From Saccharina japonica (Eukaryota > Sar > Phaeophyceae > Laminariales > Laminariaceae), in the NCBI GenBank assembly GCA_008828725.1, contig MEHQ01003012.1, positions 62,001 through 126,000 of the forward strand: a DNA stretch of 64,000 nt, in the 5' to 3' direction. The notes beneath the pieces were generated by a model. That model had not been told where the DNA came from and searched no databases. It was given only the letters and a program-made list of their open reading frames with translations. Each line of letters begins with the position of its first letter. Positions within the stretch are counted from its first letter, which is position 1. This document shows positions 26,677-38,800 of the stretch, in pieces. The position numbers and the translations under genes were made by a program.

Positions 26677-26823
26677 CGGCTTTTGCAGCACCACGAAACC
26701 CCAGCACATCAGTCCGCGCCTCGCCGCCGAAGACCAGTCGTCCATCCCTCCGACTGCCTTGTCGACGAACTCGTCTTTGAAGCCATCCGGGCCGCCGCGA
26801 CGAGATTCAAGGACATCCCGCAC
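26677..26823 (-). CDS. Methyltransferase exon 5
   Basis: The acceptor is a T-rich run ending GATACCGCAG. The exon starts VRDVLESRRGG, joining exon 4 to give HYDS-VRDVLESRR, as expected for the HYxxVxxxLxxRR stretch of the family. It ends MCWGFVVLQKP at a GTGAGC donor. Both splice sites and length are conserved in the copy at 13876-14022. If the donor is not used, the frame runs on for 39 codons to a stop at 26557. The block A copy instead stops after nine codons, which argues that the extension is not coding and that the donor is real. Confidence 0.8.
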
Positions 26824-29800
26824 CTGCGGTATCCAAAAAAGGGGCGAGACGTTTGTGGTTGGTTTGCCGAAGGAGAAGAAGCAGAAGCGGTTTATAGAAC
26901 CGCGCATACATCGTCCCTCAAGAAAACGAAATCCACGTCTTGCTTGGCGCGTGGAAACATCAAGTGTATAACTTTCCGGCCGAGGCGTATTTTGATGACT
27001 GGATCCGTGCAGCGGTAGGGATTACCTCGTTAAAACGCGACAACATGTTAGGCTGACGCAACTCTTGAACTGTAAAATACCATGATATCACTGGAACGGG
27101 GTATCTGTTGGACACGTTTAGTCGATATGCACACCCAGACCATGACGTTGTCTATCTAAGCCAGGGGAGGGTTGGGAGGGGTGAGTGACTTCTGATATTG
27201 TTTTACGGACAGTAGACACACCCCTTCCGTAGCACGCGTGACTGGCGAGGAGGACGCTCGCGAGTTTAAAACATGCCCTACATTGTGGGGATCGTGTTCG
27301 CATTGTTACATCAGTTCGATGGTGAGGAGGCTCCAAGAACGTTAAGTGCCCCCCCCCCCCGCTGCCGTAGCATGCACCACCAAAGATGTTGGGCCCTCTG
27401 GCAACGCCTGCAACAATATTTGACGGAAATCGTTTCTGAATGTTCTACTAAAAGCTCCTTAACCCAACACCGCCGAATTTTCTTTTTTCTGTCGCTCTAG
27501 GTTTCGTTGTATACGTCGTTAGGCCATGGCATTTCAATATTCCTCAAACATCAGTTGTTGACTACTGCAGGTATTGAGGTCCTCAAGTGACCGCCCTCAG
27601 AAGGCAGAAACATGGCCTGTATGCAGGTGCACCTCTATCGTAGCTTGCGTCAGGCGGTTGGGGTGGCGGTCTCTTGTAACAAAGTCATGAACTGGTATTA
27701 CCCCTGTCTGCATACTGGTGTATAGTCTTCGTTATTGTTGTCCCCCTACAAGTTAACCTAGAAAAATACAATCTGTGTTCACAGCTGGCGTATTTCATAG
27801 TTTATTATAAATATTTCTCCTCTTTGAAACTCCTATATAACGACTCATTCGGTTTCGAAATTTGCCTCAATATATTCCTGTGTTGTTTGCAAGGTGAAAT
27901 CGGTTGCGGAAACGAACTCAAGGAACGTAGACAGCTTATGCAAGCTGCAACGCCGCAAAATCCGTAGGGGATGCCACAATACGTCGGCCACGTTATCCCG
28001 AGTTGGACACATAATTTTACTGCGGCCGATATTACCCAGTTTGTTCCATCTGAAGCGCATGATCTATACCCAACTACCACCCTACTGGTGTGTATGACCT
28101 ATACCAGCCAGCCACGACTTGTTCGGTATTTCAATGCTCGGGAGTGCAGCAATACCAACGTATATACCCATGGTAAATTATTCTTGGTGGGACGTCGCAT
28201 GTGAAAGAGAGCGCTGTGGACCAGTCTACACGGGAAAACGTACGCGCCTGATGCAAAAATGTGTACATATATACAGATTTGCTTGCTGGGCCGTTAATCA
28301 CAACACCACTGGGTTGCCTCCGAAACGTTATCTTAAATTGCGCGAGGCCGGCGGCGAAGCCGCGAACGATCACCCGTGTCTGATCAGAGGGCTTGACTGA
28401 GCCGCCATCGAACCACAATCGATTTTCACGCACACTCACGTTGTAACTACACTGCAGTAGTTCGCTCCCCTAACATGGCCTTTATATTTCAAGCTCGGTA
28501 CGGGGGGTAAAACGTGGTAGGTGTTTCGTTGCATTGGGTTTCCGTAATGTGTTTAGGCACGTTTCCCGGACCCTGAAACGCAACAACCAACCACTGGCGA
28601 ATATATTGGTCGGGTCAAATAATGTAGTACTATGACAGTACTATACTGCGCCAGTGCCCACCCCTTCTGACAAGAGGAGTGCATTGGAAGCCGGGTAAAC
28701 ACAAACAAAACCACAGATGATCGAATAATATTGATAGGTACGCGCACTGCTGACTATAGCACGAACTCTAGCACCGCCGGGGGTTATTCAAGCAACTACA
28801 TACGACTCTCCAACCCGAACCCTAACACAAACCCTAACCCTAAGCTAGTGGTTAAGTGTACCATGTCGTGCTTGATACTAATCTAGTTTTTGATTCTCCC
28901 GGCTTGGATGCTGTGTTTCGATAACATATAGGTTGATTCCACCCACTCGAGATGCTGTGTCTTGGAAGACTCGCATTAGTCGATTACAGCGGTATATTTG
29001 TGGTGTAAAACAAAGTTACCTCTTACACAAACCGAAACCAACCCGTTTAAAACATACAAAATGTACGAATGGAAATCCTCTTGATAAATCCTCTTGATAC
29101 TATTCTCCCGGCTTGGATGCTGTGTTTCGATAACATATAGGTTGATTCCACCCGCTCGGGATGCTGTGTCTTGGAAGACTCGCATTAGTCGATTACGGCG
29201 GTATACTTGTGGTGCAAAACAAAGTTAACTCTTACACAAACCGAAACCAACCCGTTTCAAACATACAAAATGTACAAATTGAAATCCTCTTCTTGAGTTG
29301 GCAGTTGATTTTGTCACGAGGCCCGCGAGGCAGAACAGCCCGCACGTTGACTCGGCCACTCACCCAAACCGAGTCGGCAACGACCCATACCTTAGCGTCC
29401 CTGGTAAATATATTCACTGAAATGCTTTAGTTGGCAAGGATCTGAGGATGTTGCTGGCGGTTTCTTCCAATATACCTGGTAACCTGTCAAAATTCATTAC
29501 CAGATACCAGGGTACGAAACTGTGAGCATGTTCAGACTCTTCACCAAGCAGGTCATAGTTTAGGCCCTAGAGTCCTCTCACACCGAGGTCCTTCGCCGTG
29601 CTCTTGACGCACAAGACTGGTTACAGGACGTACCTAACAATTTGCCCGTTCTTCCGACCCTTGGGCGCATGGCCACGGGTTCAGTGTGCATCGAAAACGC
29701 CCTGATATTGTGTTGATTGGGGTCGTAACCTACCGTGTTGTTTTTGGGGGGAGATTTAATACCCTGTCGCTACAACCGGCCCTGGTTCGTAAAAACGCGC

Positions 29801-32800
29801 AACACAGACGAGCATTTAAGGACTCGGGGTTGAAGCCTCGGGTCGCCCCCCTCCCCTCTCCTTCAACATCAACCTCAAAAACAAACAGATGATTAAACAA
29901 ATGTCAGCGTTAAACCTGCTAACGGCGTCCTGGAACCACATATCGAGCTTCCGGCGGTCACGTAAATAAACTGACACCAAACGTCGTGTCGCATTGGTAA
30001 GATCGAAGGGTCACACAACTGGGCCCGACGGCGGCCTGCATGATATTATAAGGCTCTACATACAGGCGGTTGCGTTGCGGGACTACAGTACTCTGCGCGC
30101 TTTTGCAAAAGCAAAAGGCTCGAGTTAATGTGGTGCTCTACTTCTTTATTAAGGATTCTCAATTTGAGTTTGGGTGGCATTGTCGTAAGGTTTGCAAGAA
30201 GACCGGTGTCTACGACGATTTGCGTATACACACAGTAGGTAGACTAATTACTACTGTAGGTACAAGGGCGTGGCCGCATACTAGCTAGCTGCACGAGGCA
30301 AGCCAGTGTGTGGAGGGGTAGCTATGCCGGTGCTCGGTACGCTTCCTTGCCGAAATGGGGGCCAATTCAGTGGGTTGTGTGTCGCTATCGATCACTGTGT
30401 AGAGTTTTCGTGCCGCACGTAGCTGCGGCATAGGTGGAGTTGTTACAGATACAAGTATTGCAGAGAAAAACGTATTTCTACGTTTGTTCGACGGGAACGA
30501 CACGTACAAAACCTCCGTACGCATTCACCATCAAGGGGTGACCACGCTTCGCTGCAAAATGGTACGACTGCCACACGCCACAACAGTGCGCTGCACCAGC
30601 TACACAGCACTGTCTGCTGCTGCTACTGCTGAATGTGAGTTGCTGGAGATCATTGATACGATAGCACATCGCGAACATAGTCTGCCCTCCTGAGTGGCAG
30701 AGGCCCAACGCTTCTACTACTGTGGTGCATTTGCTGCCCCCGAGATGTGTGGATGTGTCGCATGTTGTGTCAGGAGGTCTTGTTTCGTGGATTCCGTGCG
30801 GAGAGTATCTGGGCAATGCAAGTTTGACGAAGGATGTCCAACGTGAACGCGGAGAGGAAAACACTGGTGTCTTCTGCTGTTCGTATTATAAACTTCCCAC
30901 CGGTGATAGCGTTACGGCAAGTACGCCATTTCATCTGGTGAAAACCGACCCTTGCACGAGTGGCCGCATTTCTATGTCCCATTAATATGCAGGGTGCGGG
31001 AAAGCTCACGAAATAGTCGGACCGACCCAAGAACCGTTCAGATTGGCACATTAGGTGACAAACTCGGCATGGAAACTCCCGCCATACCCGACCTTGTGGT
31101 TATGTTAAAGTTAACGGCGTCTTGAGCATACCATAGATATGCAGGATACCCGGATGCAGGCGATGGTCGGACCACAAATCCAAGCGCTCTTGGCTCTTCG
31201 ACGTCGTTGGGGCGACGCGACGTGGGCCGTCTTGTTCGATTGCTACGCCGTCGTTACCGCCTTCCTCGTCGGCATTCAGCAAAAATCTGCCTGGTGGCCT
31301 GCTCGAGGGCTCGTTTTACGTGCGTCGGCTCAAATGGATATCACACCGTCAAAACGTTGGCTCGCTGATACCGGTATGTTTCAAATTATAAAGTCCTCAA
31401 ATTCCTAAGCAGCCAGAATGGCTCGACTGGCAACCGAAGGCCTGTCCATGATTTGAGGCATCCTCTTCAACAATAGTGACCTATATGCCTCGCTTTTGAT
31501 TTCAACGTGTCTGCCTGCCTCGGCGGCACTGGGGGGAGTTTAAACAGTGGCGTAACGCATGGCTCGTGTCGTCTGCGTGTGGCCGCTAGTTTGTCAATCT
31601 GTTCACAGGCATGCGTACGAGGAGAGAACTTGTAAGTTGCACATCGACGCATTGTTTTCATCACTATAAGCGATACGGAGCGCATTTGAGGTTGTGACGC
31701 ATGGCTTGTCTGATTTGGATCGCGAAATCTGTAGTTTAGGAAACAATCGTAATATAGAAGGGAAAAGCACGGGATCATTTTCGGGGGCATTGCCTCGATC
31801 GTGTTCGATGACTGACACACACGACTGTAACTAGTTGGACAACGTATTGTTGTGTAGATGTTTGGTCTATTGAAGGTGTGCCTATAAGTACGTAGCCGCC
31901 CGCGGGTTGCGTTACTCCCGAGTCGTGAACTATGTGCTACCTAGTTCTGGTCGGATGTTTGTTAGTCAAATGGCAAAACAGGCTCACTGGTTTGTTGAAT
32001 GAGTGCATATATGGTTCTTACCGTGTACGTCGTGTTTGCATTGCGCCTCATGGCATGTTAGCGTATGGACTAAGAAATCGGACGAAATCGAAAAGAAAAC
32101 ATGGACGTATACAGGTATGATATGTGTCCAGCTATACTGAGATGTGCGTCGCAGTTCTGGCTTCAATTCGCATGTAGACAAACATATGAATATGTACTTG
32201 AGCTGAAGAGTGGTGCGTATCATCTTTACCGGTGACTTGCGCGGTGTTTTGTTCAGTTTATTTGTCGATCAAACTTTGTCAAGTATTCCATATTCGAAGC
32301 TGTCCCGCTCTCGAAGTTGGAAGTAGGCATGCTTCTCAACCCCGACGCAAGGCTAGGATTTTGCCTATAAGCTATAATACGTGTACGTACAAACGAGGTA
32401 CAGCTGTACATGAGATTACTGCTGCTGCTTTTGCTGTTCCATATGTTGCTGTTGCTGCTGCTCCTTTGTGTACAGCGATGCATGAGTAGCGATTGCCCCG
32501 CGTAATTTGGTGTGTTTGTTTTTAGGTATTTTGTACCGCTGACTGCTTTTTCTACATCGCTGTACACAAAGGAGCAGCAGCAGCAGCAACAGCAACGTAT
32601 GAGACACCAGAATCAGATCATCAGCAGCAGCACAGGAGTACACTCATATGCCCAACTACCGCTGCTACTACTGTAGTATTGGTGCTGCTGCTTCTCCTGC
32701 GGTGGGTTGTTCAGCGCGTGGAAGGTGTAGTTGAACGAGGAGGAAGTAAATTGCCCCATGTGAAAAATGATTTGTTTCACTTATTTAGTACATTTTGATT

Positions 32801-35800
32801 GAACAATATTTGATCAAATTGTTTTACAGCAGGCGATAAAAGCGTTAAAAACAAAAATTCACGCGGGGCAATTATACCTCTCCTCGATTAAATCAACACG
32901 CTGCTGAAACTCAGTTCGTACGACGTCAGACCTTTCAACTCGACTCTCGACATATATTCGAGCCACGGTCAACCCGCTTCGTGTTGGGTGCGGCCAGCGC
33001 ATGTAAACGACGGCTTCGGAGGTATCATTTGGACTTGCAGGATGTTGCCCTCGTTGTGGTATGCTCTACATCTAAACCAGGAAAAAATAACTGCATCGGA
33101 GAGAGATCGGCTGAGGTCGAGATTGTCCAAGGAGATAGGTCAGGAGACCGCACGCCTGCATGGTCAACACGAGTTACAACCTACTATTATTAGTTGCTAT
33201 TTTTAATATGCTACTCGTACAGCGGCCTGGGTATCATACACCGTGGTACATTCTTGTTGCTACAAGTTGCCTACAAAAAACCTGGAATATAATAATCGCC
33301 GAAGTCAACGCAATTATTGATAGCTGTCGTATTCTATGATGTACGTATAAAACAGAAATATCACGTCGCAATATAGGAGGTATTACTGTACGTAAACGTT
33401 TTACCAGCAGGCGGCAGCATGATGAAAAACAAATCGAGCGTTCGTACGTACATGTTGTTTACTTTAGTTTCCTTCTTCGTCTCAACGCTTTGTCCGCACT
33501 CCTGGGTATAGTTAAAGATGCACCAGCGTATTTGCTTCTATCGTTTCGCTGCTGCTGTTGTTGTTGCTTCTGCTGCTGCGCATTGTTTCGATGCTCTGCT
33601 GCGGTCGAGGTAACCCGTATTCCTTGCGTCGCCCTTACTATAAGACCACTCCGTCAGAAAGCCTTGTATATATATTACAAGGTCAGGTTCTGTAGGGTAC
33701 CTACAGAACCATAGCCAGGGTATTTACCCGGGAAATACCCTACAGAGAACTTCTGTGAGTTCTGTAAGGGTTTCATACCCGTCCCCGGGACTTCAGTAAG
33801 TTCTGTACGACCTTCATACCCTACAGAGAAAATATTTAAGTTCTGTACTCCCCGTTTCACAATACCCGGGGTACCTGTACAACGTGTTTGTACCTGCCCG
33901 GAACTTCTGTGAGCTCTGTACGCCCGTATACCCTAACCCGGAACTTCTGTAAGTTCTGTAAGACATCCATACCCGTACCCGGAACTTCTGTAAGTTCTGT
34001 AACACCTTGGGCACAATACCCCGGGTAAGGGTATTCCCTTGGCACAATACCATGTGTGCCGGTACAGATTAGGGTATCGTTGAGGATGTCAGGAGACGGT
34101 CAGCCGAGGGAAAACGAGCGTCGGTCAAGGGTGTGGATTCGAGTGTTCCCCACTAAAACCTAGTATTTTGGCGTCAGTTAAGGATAAAAAATGAAACATT
34201 GCCGCCAGTCAAGGGGTGAAAGTGCCGTTTCCTGACATTTTTTGAGGAGTGATGTTATGCATTCTGACGTCATCTCTCATCAGTGACACACACCAAAAAC
34301 GCAATTACGAAATCAAATCACATTGTACAACCCACCTCGCTCGCAACCACACATGAACCGAGCACACAAGTACGTTGATTTTGATTTGGGGGGTAAATCT
34401 ATGGCCGCGGAAATAATTTCCATGAAGTTGGAACGGTCCTTACCGTGAAAATCGTGAAAGACAGATATAACAGAAATTAGCTACAATGGTGCATGCATGG
34501 TATATACGCGTTAATACCGGTATAGTGTGTCATGTTTGAAGTACACCAGCCGCAGGATTTCGAAATGCATTTCATGTACGTTTTATGAGGAGTACATTTG
34601 CAGTTTTTTCGCCGCCTCGAGGTGGATTTTTACCAGGGCATCACCGGAACTTATGTAAGTTCTGTACGCCCGTGCCTCAATCGGAACTTCTGTGGGTTCT
34701 GTACGCCCGGGCCACAATCGGAACTTCTGTGAGTTCTGTACGACCGGGCCACAATCGAAGCTTCTGTGAGTTATGTACGCTCGTTCCAAAATATATACCC
34801 GGAACTGCTGTAAGTTCTGTACGCCCGTGTCACAATACCCGGAATTTCTATGAGTTACGTGCGACCTTCATACGCGTATCCGGAACTTCTGTAAGTTATG
34901 TGCGACCGAGCCACAATACCCGGGGTACCGGTACAACGTATTTATACCTTCCTGGAACTTCTGTGAGTTCTGTACGCCCGTGCCACAATACCCGGAACTT
35001 CTGTGAGTCCTGTAAGGGTTTCATACCCTGACCCGGAACTTCTTCAAGTTCTGTACGGCCTTCATACCCTACAGAGAACTTCTGTAAGTTCTTTACTCCT
35101 CGTTTCACAATACCCGGGGTACCGGTACAACGTGTTTGTACCTGCCCGGAACTTCTGTGAGCTATGTATGCCCGGGCCACAATACCCGGAACTTCTGTGA
35201 GTTCTGTAAGGGTTTTATACCCTAACCCGGAACTTCTGTAAGTTCTGTAAGACACCCATACCCTGATCCTAAATCCACAAACTCTACAGAACCTGACCTT
35301 GTAATATATATATATACTCGGATGTTTCGGGCATGCGTGTAGAAGATAGGCGTGCTTCAGCCAGCCAAGGGGAAGCCCTCTTTGTTTCCCATACGATTAT
35401 AAGGAAAATTTCACATTGCCTTTACCCTGTTATACATCTGTGCCATTTCGTTCGGGTTCAGGGGCTCGACCTCTCCTGGGAGGGTATGATTTCACCAAGC
35501 GACCTTATCGCCCCCGATCAAAGCTATCCCGTAACATTCAGCCCAGACATATTGGCAACTTTGGCAGGCATGGCCGAAATACGTACGTTAATGCGAATAG
35601 TCTCCCGGTGGAAGGAACAAGCCGATGTATCCCCCCATTGTGTTTGGCGCCATTCCAAGATACCAGTTAACGCTGTATCACTCCGGGAAAGAGGAAATCA
35701 AACCAGGGCCTTGTCACATCAACTAGGCGCTAAGCACATGATTTTCCCGTCTGGGTCCGTTTTCATCTTAACGACACGCTTTTCCAGATTGTGAGGGCTG

Positions 35801-38800
35801 CTTCAAAAGTGTAGCCGGACGTGAGGGATAAGTTCACCCTCCCCCCCAGCTGCCGACGGTCGTGTGACTTAAATATCTAGATCGGTCTTCAACACATTGA
35901 AAAAACCACAATTTCGACTTGCTGCGTAATGGGATCCTGGCGTATTGTGCCTTTCTTGATATATAGTTCGTCCGCCATTTCCGAACCATAATCTACGCGT
36001 CGATTTGGGAGCGCTGCAGGGGACGAAGCTCAGGGAACAACACAAAACGAGATACAAACCAAACTGAACACCTGCACTTCACCCGCGAACAGCTACACCT
36101 CTGCAAACCCAACTACAGCCGGTACATAACGCTGACTCTATTTTTTCAGCGTACTAGGGTATTATGTGTTCCATGAAGCAGCCGCAATCAGCGTACGACG
36201 ACTCAGAAGGCATTTTCGTTACCTCGAAGTTGCTTGCCAGCACCGCCAAAGGATATTCAATTCCCACACTTGGTTCGCTTTGCTCGCTGAAGCCTAGGAC
36301 CGAGGGTGCACTACCAACAATACAACGGCGTTCGCCATACGCTCGCCACTTGCCAGGATAAACCTTCGAGCTAGTACACCAATCAATGTACCGAAACCGA
36401 GTGGGGATAGGAAAATTACGGTACCCTGAGGAATGGTGAAAATGAAATCCACTATTAATGGCAAACATAGGATAAACAGCTGTTTGTTAGAAGCGTTCAT
36501 AATGTTTGCAAACCCGTCATTCTGCTACCGCTTAGTTTACCTCTGCGGCCAAACGCCTACGAGTTCACGTTTGACAATATGTTGCTCAGAGTTCTATCCT
36601 GGCTTCAACACACGTGACATTGCTGGGACGAGTTTCTCACACTTCGTATAAGAACTTGGGCATCGCATATACAATAAAGAGGATGATACTGTACACCGCT
36701 CAGTAGACTATTGCACATAGTAGAGTTACAAAGTATACTGCTGCAGAAACTCCTCATAGAGGGACACGTCAAATTCATGCAACAACTTAGTCAGACATCT
36801 GCGATTCTAAACATGTGTACCTCTTCTGCGGCATGTGCTCAGCCATTACACATTACAGTGTATATACTCTGTGTCGAGAAAACTGTTATAAGTTGTAAGG
36901 TTGGCTCTCACTGAATCATAGTGCATGACGAGGTTGTTGGTTTGGTCGTCGAACTCCACGAACTCCAACCCGTAGGTCTTGCCCCATTGCTTGTAGGACG
37001 TCAGCGTGCTCATGTCTTCCAAGCCGACACGCTGATACACCTTTCGAACCCCCAAGACGCCAAGAGAAGAGTCAACGAGCGACAGGGGGAAGTTGGGGAG
37101 ATTGGAGGGGCGACGGGGGATAGGCGAGAGTGGATAGAGCGAGCGGTTTGCTAATGCACCTACCTGGCTTGTTGTAGCCAACACCTGGCGTCGTTTTGTG
37201 CTCTTCCGAATCCTTTGCAAGCGTTGCTCGCTCTTGGCGGGTGCTGAGAGTCCGAGCACAGGAATCCGATTCATTTATGAAATAATGCGATGAAGGAGGG
37301 GAAGAAGGTTGCCTGACGTCCACTTCTCGCTCGATATCATGCGGCACTCTCGCGCCACGGTCGCAGGAGGGGTCGTCAACCATTGTAATCGACGAACGAC
37401 CGGATGGATGTGTGTTCGATGTGTGTTATATCTACACATTGCCACGGGCTACGTACCTAGACAATGCCGATGTTTGACGCGCTTTGCTTGCATTATTTCT
37501 CGCGATGCGCTGCTCGTTGAACAGAGGAATGGAGCTCCCCAATGGAGGTACTTCAAAAAGTGTAGGGTGAAGCCCGCAGATCACCAACGTAAGCCCGTGT
37601 CGTACCTACGGGTTGCTATAAGCGCTGGAAGTACTGTGTGCTACATGCCCCGCCAGAATTCAGGGCTATGTTACTGCCCCCGACGTAGATGCACAGGTGC
37701 GCCCTTGTGGCAACGTTGTATACAGCACAACTCACATACTTTGCGGATGTGAAATTTACAAGGAGGAACATGGGGAAATTTGGTACATTAGATACTAGCG
37801 AGCGAAATATCGCTACCAGGGTATATCAATGTTTAGACAGTGGTCACAGGCGGCCAATCAGGAGAGCGATAGCCTTAGCAAAATGTTTCTAGATGTGATG
37901 TGAAAACAGGGTATTGAGCGCCCAACTGTTTGGGGTTCTTGTATTTGGAATAGGGGCGGTGGTCTGTCTAGGAAGGGATGCCTAGTGAACGGCCAAAGGA
38001 CTCAGGCAAGATTCAAACGAGTAGGCCCACCCCCTCCTCCTCCTCTCCGTTTGCACCTCCGCACCACGGCTCCATCTACTTACAACACACCAGGCTTCAC
38101 TTCAAACCACCACTACGGCAAACAACGGCGCAGCCGCAGGGCTTCACTCATTCCACGGTTTGAGTAGGTTACGTAGTATCCGTATACCACACACCAGAGG
38201 CCGCAATGTCTCACAAACCATTTACGCTCCATCTGCCGATCACGAACAATCGAAAGGGCTGGGAAGCCCCTTAATGTATAGCTGGTCTACCATGTTTGCA
38301 TATATATACATATATAACTATGTATATACAGTACTACTCCGAATAGGGGTGGTCGGCAGATGAAAAGGCCGTCGGGGCGTATATATATGAAAACCAAACG
38401 ATCCTTGCCTTCCCGTCCATGGTGATATATACCAATCCTTTGACTCTACCGATGGGACTGCAAACAATTGTGTCGATCAGTCCCTAACGTTTTGTGTGAC
38501 GTGAGACGTGTATGATAGGTGTCGAGACGCACAAATGTTATATGCTCCGAATGATACAACGCCGTAGAGAGGAGAGTATCAAACACATGTGGGATTTCTC
38601 AATCTGACCAAGAGCTACCTAACTCACTCATAATTGTAGCTGTTGAAAAAGGAAATAGCCGCCCGATTACCAATCCTATTCCCTAGGTTTCACGAGTATC
38701 TCAGGGATAGAAGGAGCTTTTTTGCTCAATGCTGGACCAACCAAAGTATCGATACAGCGGGTCGTCCGCGCGAATTGAGAAACGTATGACGTGATACTTG

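Larger units (their letters stand above)
26824..36911 (-). other. Intron 4 (10.1 kb, repeat-filled)
   Basis: The donor is GTGAGA (36911-36906) and the acceptor is AG at 26824. It holds, from left to right: patches homologous to block A; a T/A-poor spacer; a telomere-like tract; a 209-bp tandem duplication; coding-like fragments at 30.7-31.4 kb; a perfect hairpin; a MITE; a plus-strand coding-like frame; and the inverted-repeat element 33667-35316. The duplicate in block A is only 2.5 kb. Confidence 0.75.
18800..38241. repeat. Segmental duplication block B (parent copy)
   Basis: Collinear partner of 10.5-17.55 kb. It contains functional-looking exons 5 and 4 of the methyltransferase, the sequence downstream of the gene, and about 1.2 kb of intron 3 upstream of exon 4. 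Homology is interrupted by unmatched stretches at about 22.3-26.6 kb and 28.2-35.3 kb, where insertions are inferred. See block A for the matched landmarks. Confidence 0.75.

Noticed and set aside
26683..27018. Plus-strand protein conserved between 13.9 and 26.7 kb
   Set aside because: I first read the two similar plus frames as a transposon ORF. The minus strand gives the C-terminal part of the methyltransferase with correct splice sites, so the plus frame is antisense.
28818..28844. True telomere or chromosome end
   Set aside because: Only about four imperfect units with ordinary sequence on both sides.
33667..35316. CRISPR-like array
   Set aside because: Units are spaced regularly and contain hairpins, but the spacers are themselves repeated, unit length varies, there are no cas genes, and the surroundings are eukaryotic. 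It is a transposon-type array.
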